Origin: JAGBWK01 sp964544595
Lineage (GTDB): Bacteria > Bacteroidota > Bacteroidia > Bacteroidales > Muribaculaceae
Direction of reading: 5' to 3'
Length of the DNA: 64,000 nt
Assembly: GCA_964544595.1 (NCBI GenBank)
Contig: CAZJBM010000001.1
Span: 124,001-188,000 of the forward strand
Within the stretch, counting starts at the first letter, position 1. Every line of letters begins with the position of its first letter. Shown piece after piece: positions 1 through 7,109 of the stretch. The translations under genes and the position numbers were made by a program. Under the pieces are notes generated by a model that saw only the letters and a program-made list of their open reading frames with translations, searched no databases and was not told where the DNA came from.

Positions 1-401
1 TCGTCGAGCTGCATATCCTTTATTATGGTCTTGATGAGCGAGCGCGAGTCGGCTGTGTCGTATATGGTGAAGTCGCGTTTGAATCCTATGCGCTCCGAGT
101 TGAGGCGGAGTATCTTTGCGAAAATGGAGTGGAAAGTGCCCATCCATAGCCTCGATGCCGTTTTCTCGCCCACGAGCTTCTCGATGCGTTCGCGCATCTC
201 GCGCGCCGCCTTGTTGGTGAACGTCAGGGCGAGTATGCGGTATGGCTCGAAGCCGTTGTAAAGCAGGTGGACTATCTTGTAGGTAAGCACGCGCGTCTTG
301 CCCGACCCCGCTCCGGCTATAACCAGTGCCGGGCCGTCGAGATATTCCACCGCCTCACGCTGAGGTTTGTTGAGTTTGCTTAGATAATCGTTGCTATCCA
401 T
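1..401 (-). CDS. uvrD: UvrD/PcrA-type ATP-dependent DNA helicase, N-terminal part (runs off left edge)
   Basis: Superfamily 1 3'-5' DNA helicase of the UvrD/PcrA/Rep type, which unwinds DNA in excision repair and in clearing stalled replication. Only the first ~133 codons lie in the window. Visible are the Q-motif (LNKPQREAV), Walker A (AGAGSGKTRVL), helicase motif Ia (ALTFTNKAAREMRERI) and the following TFHSIFAKILR. The ATG at 401 sits 3 bp after the stop of the upstream DUF4250 gene, so the two are very probably one transcript from the promoter near 601-608. UvrD and PcrA cannot be told apart from this part. Confidence 0.93.
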   Translation of the reverse strand, partial: MDSNDYLSKLNKPQREAVEYLDGPALVIAGAGSGKTRVLTYKIVHLLYNGFEPYRILALTFTNKAAREMRERIEKLVGEKTASRLWMGTFHSIFAKILRLNSERIGFKRDFTIYDTADSRSLIKTIIKDMQLD

Positions 402-404
402 GCC

Positions 405-578
405 TCAGATGAATTTGTTGAGTTGGGGGTTGTAGACATAGCCTATTTTCGCGAGCTTGGCTATTATCTCGTTTTTGTCGGCATCTTCGTCATAGCATAG
501 TTTATCGAGCGATGGATAATTGTCGCGTAGCTTGGTGTTAACCCAGCTTAGAAGTATTATGGGGTCTGAGGGTATCAT
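405..578 (-). CDS. DUF4250 domain small protein
   Basis: A 57-residue protein too short for most ORF listings. It begins MIPSDPIILLSWVNTKLRD and ends PQLNKFI. The pattern IILLSWVNTKLRD...SLDKLC...IGYVYNPQLNKF matches, from memory, the DUF4250 family of small uncharacterised proteins of gut Firmicutes and Bacteroidetes. Function is unknown. The ATG lies about 23 bp downstream of a minus-strand -7 box (TATCTTTG, 608 to 601). The gene leads directly into the helicase gene with a 3-bp gap, so the two are probably co-transcribed. Confidence 0.8.
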   Translation of the reverse strand: MIPSDPIILLSWVNTKLRDNYPSLDKLCYDEDADKNEIIAKLAKIGYVYNPQLNKFI

Positions 579-600
579 AAATCTATACTGTAAATTGATG

Positions 601-608
601 CAAAGATA
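601..608 (-). promoter_or_regulatory. Bacteroidetes -7 box for DUF4250-uvrD
   Basis: TATCTTTG on the minus strand matches the -7 consensus TAnnTTTG. The predicted start of transcription is about 15-18 nt upstream of the DUF4250 ATG. No clear -33 TTTG is seen, so only half of the promoter is supported. Confidence 0.5.
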
Positions 609-756
609 CGCGAAATAAGCGTAAAAGCCGCGCCTCCGCCCTCAAAAAAGCTGATTTGCGCCTCTTCGCATGACACTTTAGCCACTCCTACGCAAAAAAA
701 ACAACAAAAAAATCAGATTTGTCGCAAATGAGTTAGAAAATATTATAATATTTTGG

Positions 757-764
757 TATATTTG
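757..764 (+). promoter_or_regulatory. -7 box upstream of the type IX-like secreted protein
   Basis: TATATTTG fits TAnnTTTG and lies 34 bp before the ATG at 799, in a strongly AT-rich stretch. The -33 element is not obvious. Confidence 0.5.
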
Positions 765-798
765 TGTTTTCTAAAAGGATTATTAATCGCATACGGCT

Positions 799-1743
799 AT
801 GAAACTACAAAAAACACTTCTGACGATTGCTTTGTTGCTATCCTGTTGTGTCGGTGTGCTTGCTGCTGATGGAAATTTATTAGGCCTTGAACCGGAAATT
901 GTGTCAATTAAAAACGTTGAAATAGTACCAGTAGGAGATTATAAGTTTCGAGCGCAATTTGAAGTTGAATATTCGGGTGCGGATTTAGTATATGTTTCTA
1001 TTAAAGAGGAGGGAGATAGCAAGCTCAATGAAAGAAATTATCGTGAGCCCAATATTGCTCATATCGTTACCAACGAAATGTATATATTTTATTATCATTG
1101 GATAGATGTAATAGTACAGAATGAGTACGGAACGGCTACCAAAACTCTCGAAATACCTGATTTAAAGAATGTAAATGATTATTTCATAAGATTATCAAAT
1201 GTAGAGTACCAATATACTTTCAAAACTCCGACGTGGGCCGAAGGCTTGTTCTCTTTTGACGTGTTGACAAACTATCCCGGTCAGCTCCTCGTAAACATTA
1301 AAGCCCTTGGGGCTAAGCTCCCATGGAATGTGAAGTGTCCTATTGTTGAACATCCTGTTTATCAAAGGTTCAGGTTTGAACATAACATAATGCACGGTTC
1401 AAAGATGATGGTTTCTATTCCGGGCCAAAGCGTGCAGTCAGAGATTCTGGAAGTCAATAACTATATGTCTCAAGAAGATAGGGATAAGTTGTCAGGAGTA
1501 GAAGACGTGTCATACGCTGCTGATCAGGATTTCAAGGTAGAGGGTAACACTCTGAAATTCCCTGCTAATCTTCTAATGGAGACCGTGGCGGTAGAAGTAA
1601 TGGATATGAATGGCAGAGTAATCCGGCGATATTACGGCGAAGCGAGTGCTGTTGAGTTAGACTTAACGGATATTGCTCACGGAATCTATATTATAAAAGT
1701 AATGATGGGTCAAAAACAAATCATCAAAAAAATCGCGATCTGA
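799..1743 (+). CDS. secreted protein with C-terminal type IX-like sorting domain
   Basis: Exported protein of 314 aa. An N-terminal signal peptide (residues 1-22, KLQKT...VGVLAA) is followed by a ~230-residue region I do not recognise. The last ~70 residues have the pattern of a type IX secretion (Por) sorting domain: VEVMDMNGRVIRR, then LDLTDIAHGIYIIKV, then KQIIKKIAI. In Bacteroidetes such domains direct cargo through the outer membrane. Here the middle could equally be a beta-rich surface domain. The gene stands alone, with its own -7 box and a 180-bp gap before the next gene. Base composition is more AT-rich than its neighbours, common for surface proteins. Confidence 0.75.
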   Translation: MKLQKTLLTIALLLSCCVGVLAADGNLLGLEPEIVSIKNVEIVPVGDYKFRAQFEVEYSGADLVYVSIKEEGDSKLNERNYREPNIAHIVTNEMYIFYYHWIDVIVQNEYGTATKTLEIPDLKNVNDYFIRLSNVEYQYTFKTPTWAEGLFSFDVLTNYPGQLLVNIKALGAKLPWNVKCPIVEHPVYQRFRFEHNIMHGSKMMVSIPGQSVQSEILEVNNYMSQEDRDKLSGVEDVSYAADQDFKVEGNTLKFPANLLMETVAVEVMDMNGRVIRRYYGEASAVELDLTDIAHGIYIIKVMMGQKQIIKKIAI

Positions 1744-1757
1744 TTATAACCCCTAAC

Positions 1758-1797
1758 GTTAAATCCGCGTGTTAAATTTGTTAAATGTGTTAAATTC
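1758..1797 (+). repeat. short tandem GTTAAATnn repeats
   Basis: GTTAAAT occurs four times; the last three (1771, 1780, 1789) are exact 9-bp steps. They lie between the secreted protein and the polyprenyl synthase promoter. They could be chance in AT-rich spacer DNA or binding sites; no regulator is implied by the neighbours. Confidence 0.4.
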
Positions 1798-1838
1798 AAG
1801 GAAATGACCGACCGCTGAGAGTTTTATTCGCGGAAATG

Positions 1839-1870
1839 TTTGCAGATGTTGCGGAAAAGTCGTAGCTTTG
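1839..1870 (+). promoter_or_regulatory. Promoter of polyprenyl synthase gene
   Basis: -33 TTTG (1839-1842), a 20-bp spacer, then -7 TAGCTTTG (1863-1870). This is a good match to the Bacteroidetes vegetative promoter, giving a ~50-nt leader before the ATG at 1926. Confidence 0.65.
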
Positions 1871-1925
1871 TAGGCGATTTGTAACATCTGCAATCGTATG
1901 CCTCTTTTTTTAATAGGATAAAGTG

Positions 1926-2891
1926 ATGAAAACTCTCGAAGAATACGTTAATTTCGTTAATGATATAGTCGAGAAGCTCGACTATTCCAATTGCCGTCCG
2001 GCAAATCTTTTCGCCCCTATTACCTACTCACTACAAGGAGGCGGCAAGCGCATTCGCCCGGTGCTGTTCGCCGCGTTCGCCGACGCGCTCGGAGCCGACA
2101 TCACTCATCTGAGAGGCACGATCACTGCCTTAGAGATGTTTCATAACTTCACCCTTATCCACGACGACATCATGGATAAGTCTAATTTCAGGCATGGTCG
2201 CCCTACCGTGTGGAAGAAGTGGGGTGAAGCTACAGCTATCCTCGCCGGCGACACAATGCTGTCGATTGCCAACACGCTCGTGGGCGACCGTAAATATCTC
2301 CCCGCCGACATTCAGGCTGCAATTTACTCTTCGTTTAATATCACGGCTGTCAAAGTGTATCGCGGCCAGCAATTCGACATGGATTTCGACTCGCTCGACA
2401 ACGTTACCGTCGACGAATACACCGTTATGATCGGCCTCAAGACCGCCGCTCTTATCGGCGCCGCTTGTCATATCGGCGCGTTGGCTGCGGGAGCAGGCAA
2501 CGATTCGCAGAACGGCGCTTATGAATACGGCTTTAACCTCGGTATGGCCTTCCAGCTTCAGGATGATTTGCTCGACACGTTCGGCGATCAGGCTACATTT
2601 GGCAAACCAATCGGCGGCGATATTGTCAACAATAAAAAGACCTGGCTCAACATTATCGCTACCGCCGAAGCGCCCGAGCGTATGGCCGAGGCGATGAAGC
2701 TCCAAGGCGAGGAGAAAATCGACGCCGTCCGCGCCATTTATACCGACCTTGATCTTCCCGCACGTTGCAACAAGCTGATCGACAGCTACCTTGAGCAATC
2801 ACTTAAGTATCTTGGCGATGTGAAAATGTCCGACGACGATGCACGATTCTTCATCGATTTCGCTCACAAACTCGCCGGCCGCCAGAAATAA
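1926..2891 (+). CDS. polyprenyl (geranylgeranyl/farnesyl-type) diphosphate synthase
   Basis: Trans-isoprenyl diphosphate synthase that chains isopentenyl diphosphate onto an allylic primer, feeding quinone and undecaprenyl synthesis. The protein is 321 aa, typical for the family. Both aspartate-rich motifs are present: the first, DDIMD, at about residues 80-84 and the second, DDLLD, at about 213-217. GGGKRIRPVL near residue 40 binds IPP. A GTG three bases earlier (1923) could also initiate; ATG 1926 is preferred. The chain length of the product cannot be read from sequence alone. The TatD gene follows 26 bp downstream. Confidence 0.93.
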   Translation: MKTLEEYVNFVNDIVEKLDYSNCRPANLFAPITYSLQGGGKRIRPVLFAAFADALGADITHLRGTITALEMFHNFTLIHDDIMDKSNFRHGRPTVWKKWGEATAILAGDTMLSIANTLVGDRKYLPADIQAAIYSSFNITAVKVYRGQQFDMDFDSLDNVTVDEYTVMIGLKTAALIGAACHIGALAAGAGNDSQNGAYEYGFNLGMAFQLQDDLLDTFGDQATFGKPIGGDIVNNKKTWLNIIATAEAPERMAEAMKLQGEEKIDAVRAIYTDLDLPARCNKLIDSYLEQSLKYLGDVKMSDDDARFFIDFAHKLAGRQK

Positions 2892-2917
2892 CGCCGCGCC
2901 TCACCCCCTTACCCGCA

Positions 2918-3688
2918 ATGCTCATCGATACTCATACCCACCTCTATCTCGACGATTTCGAGAATGGAGGCAGCGAAGCCGTGCGTCGCGCTATCGACGC
3001 CGGGGTTGGCCGCATGATTTTCCCCAATATCGACCGCCAATCGGTAGAGCCGATGAAGCGGCTCCACAATCTGTTTCCCGCGCAGACGTATATGGCCATG
3101 GGGCTGCATCCTACCGAGATCGACGGCTCGCCCGTCGATGATCAGCTGCGATTCGTGGCCGAGCAGCTCGTCGAGCCTCGGCGTTACGCGGCGGTAGGGG
3201 AGATAGGCATTGATCTTTACTGGGATAAAACCTATCGCGAGCAGCAGATGATAGCCTTTGAGCAGCAGATGCGATGGGCGGCCGAGCGTTCCCTGCCTGT
3301 CATCATTCATTGTAGAGAAGGTCTCGACGAGGCCCTTGAAGTGATCGGGGGCTTGGAAAAAGTGCCCGAAGGGGTGTTTCACAGCTTCGGGGGGACGCGG
3401 AGCGACGTCGACCGTATTCGCTCGCATGGCGATTTCTACTTCGGCATTAACGGTATCGTGACCTTTAAGAACTCAAAGCTCCGCGACGTGCTCCCCGAGA
3501 TAGGCATCGATAGGGTGTTGCTCGAAACTGATTCCCCTTATCTCGCCCCTGTCCCTCATCGCGGGCGGCGCAATGAATCAGCCTACCTGATCCACACCGC
3601 CGCCTACGTCGCCTCGGCTCTCGGCGTGACTCCCGACCGTATTGCCGAAGCGACAACCGCCTCGGCGACAACCCTTTTTCGTCTCTGA
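2918..3688 (+). CDS. tatD: TatD family metal-dependent hydrolase
   Basis: TIM-barrel amidohydrolase of the TatD DNase group (256 aa, family-typical). Metal ligands are all in place: H6 and H8 (DTHTHLY), E95 (VGEIGID), H131 (VIIHCRE), H155 (FHSFGG) and D205 (LLETDSPYLAP). Family members act as 3'-5' DNases and in D-aminoacyl-tRNA or nucleotide turnover; the precise substrate is unknown. It follows the polyprenyl synthase by 26 bp, so it is probably in the same transcript. Confidence 0.92.
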   Translation: MLIDTHTHLYLDDFENGGSEAVRRAIDAGVGRMIFPNIDRQSVEPMKRLHNLFPAQTYMAMGLHPTEIDGSPVDDQLRFVAEQLVEPRRYAAVGEIGIDLYWDKTYREQQMIAFEQQMRWAAERSLPVIIHCREGLDEALEVIGGLEKVPEGVFHSFGGTRSDVDRIRSHGDFYFGINGIVTFKNSKLRDVLPEIGIDRVLLETDSPYLAPVPHRGRRNESAYLIHTAAYVASALGVTPDRIAEATTASATTLFRL

Positions 3689-3789
3689 CGCGCCTGCCGC
3701 TCCGCTCATATTCAGTCGGTAAACCAGCCATTTGTCATCGCGATTCCGTAAAAATCGTCACATTTCTTTTATTATCGTTGGTAAATTCG

Positions 3790-3797
3790 TAACTTTG
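3790..3797 (+). promoter_or_regulatory. -7 box upstream of aminotransferase
   Basis: TAACTTTG, exact to TAnnTTTG, 46 bp ahead of the ATG at 3844. The -33 region has only TTTC, so the match is partial. Confidence 0.5.
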
Positions 3798-3843
3798 CGG
3801 CTTAAGAAAACATCAAAGAATTAAACCCATACCTGCATAGGTT

Positions 3844-5043
3844 ATGCCACAAGTTTCACTGCGCGGCGAAATGATGCCCGCGTCCCCTATACGCAAATTA
3901 GTGCCGCTTGCCGACCAGGCCAGAAAACGCGGCGTGAAGATATATCACCTTAACATCGGCCAGCCCGACCTTCCTACCCCCCGCGAGGGCCTCGATGCGT
4001 TGAAGCGCATCGACCGCACTACCCTTGAATATTCACCCTCAGAAGGCTTGCTGTCGCTCCGCGAAAAGCTTAAGGAATATTACCATACATTTAATATCGA
4101 GGTCGACGTCGACGACATTATCGTCACCACCGGCGGCTCCGAGGCCGTGCTCTTCGCGTTCATGGCCTCGCTCGATCCCGGCGATGAGATTATAGTCCCC
4201 GAGCCCGCTTATGCCAACTACATGGCTTTCGCGATTTCATGCGGCGCGAAAATCGTTACCGTCCCCTCCCATATCGACGAAGGCTTCGCTCTTCCCCCGG
4301 TCGAGAAATTCGAGGAGCTTATCACCGACCGCACCAAGGCGATACTCATTTGCAACCCGAATAACCCTACCGGCTATCTCTACACGCAAAAGGAGATGGA
4401 TCAGATCCGCGACATCGTTAAGAAGCACGACCTCTTCCTTTTCTCCGACGAGGTTTACCGCGAATTCTGCTATACCGGCGCGCCTTATATCTCGGCGTTT
4501 CATTTAGAGGGGATAGAGAATCAGGTGGTGCTTATCGACTCCGTGTCGAAGCGTTACAGCGAGTGCGGCATACGTATAGGCGCGCTTATCACCAAGCATA
4601 AAGCATTGAAAAATAGCGTGATGAAATTTTGTCAGGCTCGCTTGTCCCCCCCGCTCTTGGGCCAGATTGTGGCTGAGGCTTCGATTGATGCCTCTAAAAG
4701 CTATATGCTGATGACGTATAACGAATACGTGGAGCGCCGAAAATTCCTCATCGATGGCCTTAACCGTATCCCCGGAGTGTATTCGCCGATACCGATGGGT
4801 GCGTTCTACACTGTGGTGAGTCTCCCGGTCGATGATGCCGAGAAATTCTGCCAGTGGTGCCTGAGCGACTTTGAGTATGAGGGGGCTACCGTGTTTATGG
4901 CTCCCGCGTCCGGTTTCTATACCAGCCCCGACCGCGGCAAGAACGAGGTGCGCATGGCATATGTGCTCAACAAAGAGGATCTCGCACACGCCTTGACCGT
5001 TCTCCGTAAGGCTCTCGAAGCGTATAATTCCCTCAATCAGTAA
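3844..5043 (+). CDS. PLP-dependent class I/II aminotransferase
   Basis: Fold-type I aminotransferase of 399 aa. The PLP Schiff-base lysine is K236 in SVSKRYSECG. Cofactor contacts include NPNNPTG (171-177) and SDEVYREF (201-208). A C-terminal Arg in NEVRMAY would bind the substrate carboxylate. Most like aspartate or aromatic aminotransferases, but the amino donor cannot be set from sequence. It has its own -7 box. The downstream permease begins 29 bp after the stop. Confidence 0.92.
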   Translation: MPQVSLRGEMMPASPIRKLVPLADQARKRGVKIYHLNIGQPDLPTPREGLDALKRIDRTTLEYSPSEGLLSLREKLKEYYHTFNIEVDVDDIIVTTGGSEAVLFAFMASLDPGDEIIVPEPAYANYMAFAISCGAKIVTVPSHIDEGFALPPVEKFEELITDRTKAILICNPNNPTGYLYTQKEMDQIRDIVKKHDLFLFSDEVYREFCYTGAPYISAFHLEGIENQVVLIDSVSKRYSECGIRIGALITKHKALKNSVMKFCQARLSPPLLGQIVAEASIDASKSYMLMTYNEYVERRKFLIDGLNRIPGVYSPIPMGAFYTVVSLPVDDAEKFCQWCLSDFEYEGATVFMAPASGFYTSPDRGKNEVRMAYVLNKEDLAHALTVLRKALEAYNSLNQ

Positions 5044-5072
5044 GCCGTCACCCTCTCGCTTAGTCTATCGAT

Positions 5073-6347
5073 TTGCGTACCGACTTTTTCATAGCGCGAA
5101 GGCTTAAGCTGCGTCAGCAAGGATCGCGGCGCAGCTCGGTGTCAATCAAGGTCTCGACGATAGGGGTTGTGCTCTCAATGGCCGTGATGCTCCTCACTAT
5201 CGCTATCGTGACCGGCTTCAAACGCCAGATCACCGACAAAATCATCGGCTTTGACTCCGAGATTTCACTTACCGCCCTCGACAACACTCTTAACGCCGAG
5301 AAGCCGTTGCGGCTGAGCGACACGCTCCTTACCGTCATCAATCAGTCGCTCGCCGAGTCGCTTGGCGATGAGGTCGCCGGCAGGGTAGAGGTGTCGCAAT
5401 CGCTCTCCCACCCCGCCATGCTTAAGACCGCCGACAACTTCACGGCTGTCATAGCCCGCGGGTATTCCTCTGATCGCGACGACTCCTTTCTCCGTCAAAA
5501 CCTTGTTGAGGGTTATGTGCCCGATTTTAAGGCCGACAGCTCCTCCAATCTGATAGTCATATCCTCGGTGATGGCCGATAAATTAAACCTCACGGCGGGG
5601 GAGAAAATCAATACGGTGTTCTTCACCGGGTCGAAGCTCAGGTTGCGTAATTTCACCGTGGCGGGCATTTACTGCTCCAATTTCGGCGAATACGACGACC
5701 TTATGACCTTCGCGTCGCTCTCGACGCTCCGTAAGATATGGGGCATCGGCCCCGATGAGTCAACCCGCATAGAGGTTTCCGGCTTGCCGTTCGATAAAAT
5801 CCCTGCTGCGACCCAGGCGTTGCAGAGCGCGCTGTCGCAGGCCTATTACGCCGGGGTGCTTCCCGATTATCTCCGCTGCCGATCGGTGCTTGAGACCGGC
5901 GCCCTTTATTTCAATTGGCTTAATCTGCTCGACACCAACGTGCTGGTTATCATAGTGCTGATGGCTTCTATTTCGGTGTTTACCCTTATCGCGTCGCTGT
6001 TTATCCTGATACTTGAGCGTATCAACATGATAGGCACCCTGAAGACCCTCGGCGCGACCGACGGCTTGATTCGGCGCGTGTTTATAATCCTTGCCTCGAA
6101 GATACTCCTCCGCGGCCTTGTAATCGGTAATATCCTTGCGCTCGCTATCATCATAATTCAAAGTCTTACCCACGTGTTGCCGCTCGACCCCGATGCTTAC
6201 TACATATCTTTCGTGCCGATGAGTATCACCCCCTTGCAGGTGATAACCGTTAACGTCGCCGCCGTGGTGGCGGGCGTGTTGGTGATGGTTGTGCCGTCGA
6301 TGATAATATCGAGGATGTCGCCTGCTAAGACCGTAAGGTTCGAGTAA
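5073..6347 (+). CDS. FtsX/LolE-like ABC transporter permease
   Basis: Inner-membrane permease of the MacB/FtsX superfamily (424 aa), resembling the LolC/LolE lipoprotein-release subunits. One N-terminal membrane helix (about 28-46, VSTIGVVLSMAVMLLTIAIV) precedes a large periplasmic domain. Three more helices follow in the last 150 residues, around LNLLDTNVLVIIVLMASISV, IGTLKTLGATDGLIRRVF and the C-terminus ending MSPAKTVRFE, typical for LolE relatives. No ATPase gene lies next to it. The only reasonable start is TTG at 5073, which gives the usual MRTDFFIARRL opening. Confidence 0.88.
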   Translation: MRTDFFIARRLKLRQQGSRRSSVSIKVSTIGVVLSMAVMLLTIAIVTGFKRQITDKIIGFDSEISLTALDNTLNAEKPLRLSDTLLTVINQSLAESLGDEVAGRVEVSQSLSHPAMLKTADNFTAVIARGYSSDRDDSFLRQNLVEGYVPDFKADSSSNLIVISSVMADKLNLTAGEKINTVFFTGSKLRLRNFTVAGIYCSNFGEYDDLMTFASLSTLRKIWGIGPDESTRIEVSGLPFDKIPAATQALQSALSQAYYAGVLPDYLRCRSVLETGALYFNWLNLLDTNVLVIIVLMASISVFTLIASLFILILERINMIGTLKTLGATDGLIRRVFIILASKILLRGLVIGNILALAIIIIQSLTHVLPLDPDAYYISFVPMSITPLQVITVNVAAVVAGVLVMVVPSMIISRMSPAKTVRFE

Positions 6348-6512
6348 GAGCCTGTCCCATAAAATCTGTTAACGCCGAGGCGGTTCGCATCTCTTGGGCG
6401 CGTTCGAAGCCGTCGCTCGGTCACAATGCGACGGCATTGCTCCCTCCAGCCGCCTCCCAAATCACTCCAAGATATGCGACCTCAGCATTGACATATTTTT
6501 GGGACAGGCTCT
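6347..6512 (+). repeat. 166-bp palindromic MITE-like element, family A (AGAGCCTGTCCC ends)
   Basis: The stretch starts with AGAGCCTGTCCCATAAAA and ends with the inverted copy TTTTTGGGACAGGCTCT. Inside, the halves keep pairing: TCGCAT..CTTGG with CCAAG..ATGCGA, and a perfect 8-bp hairpin GCCGTCGC/GCGACGGC (6409-6416 and 6428-6435). The whole element is a long imperfect hairpin with no credible ORF. It begins at the last base of the permease stop codon. A half copy lies at 52778-52818. It may be a mobile non-autonomous element, with a terminator role for the permease transcript. Confidence 0.75.
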
Positions 6513-6542
6513 AATCTTTTTGGCATAACTTTTGTTATAAAA

Positions 6543-6575
6543 TTTGGTATTGCTCCTTACTTATTCGTATCTTTG
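6543..6575 (+). promoter_or_regulatory. Promoter of rsfS-ftsH
   Basis: -33 TTTG (6543-6546), 21-bp spacer, -7 TATCTTTG (6568-6575). The leader to the rsfS ATG is about 77 nt. Confidence 0.65.
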
Positions 6576-6658
6576 CAACTTGCATCGGGCGTTTAACTAT
6601 TTATTAAGCCTATTGCGCTTTAATTTTTTAAAACATATCTTACAACTTGAAATAAATA

Positions 6659-7018
6659 ATGACTGATAATAAAGATCTTCAGCAACTCATTATCGAGGGT
6701 ATACAGGAACGTAAGGGTCGCGGTATAACTATCGTCGACCTCTCTGATATTGAAGGCACCTCGGCGTCTAAATTCATCATCTGCGAGGGCAATTCGACTA
6801 TGCAGGTTGGCTCTGTGGCCGACAGCATTCGCGAGTATCTGCTCGACAACGCAGCCATTAAGCCCTATAACTACGATGGATACGCTAATTGCCAGTGGAT
6901 CGTGATCGACTATGGCGATACGTTTGTCCATGTGTTTCTCCCCGAAGTCAGAGAGCGTTATCGGCTCGAAGACCTCTGGAGCGACGCCAAAATCACCCGT
7001 ATTCCCGACCTCGACTAA
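6659..7018 (+). CDS. rsfS: ribosome silencing factor RsfS
   Basis: RsfS (Iojap/DUF143 family, 119 aa) binds ribosomal protein L14 and blocks subunit joining when nutrients are short. Family hallmarks: GRGITIVDLSDIEGTSASKFIICEG, VADSIREYL, NCQWIVIDYGDTFVHVF and the final RYRLEDLW. It lies immediately upstream of ftsH, an arrangement seen in other Bacteroidetes, and both probably share the promoter at 6543-6575. Confidence 0.94.
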   Translation: MTDNKDLQQLIIEGIQERKGRGITIVDLSDIEGTSASKFIICEGNSTMQVGSVADSIREYLLDNAAIKPYNYDGYANCQWIVIDYGDTFVHVFLPEVRERYRLEDLWSDAKITRIPDLD

Positions 7019-7109
7019 GCGGCTCGTTTCCGCGCAGGCGCGCGGCTCCGGGCCCCGTCGAGTTGACCCAAAAGACTTACTTAGAGAAATTTAAAGCAAA
7101 CGAAACAAA

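Noticed and set aside
2130..2798. 222-codon minus-strand ORF inside the polyprenyl synthase gene
   Set aside because: Shadow frame; the plus-strand motifs DDIMD and DDLLD fix the coding strand.
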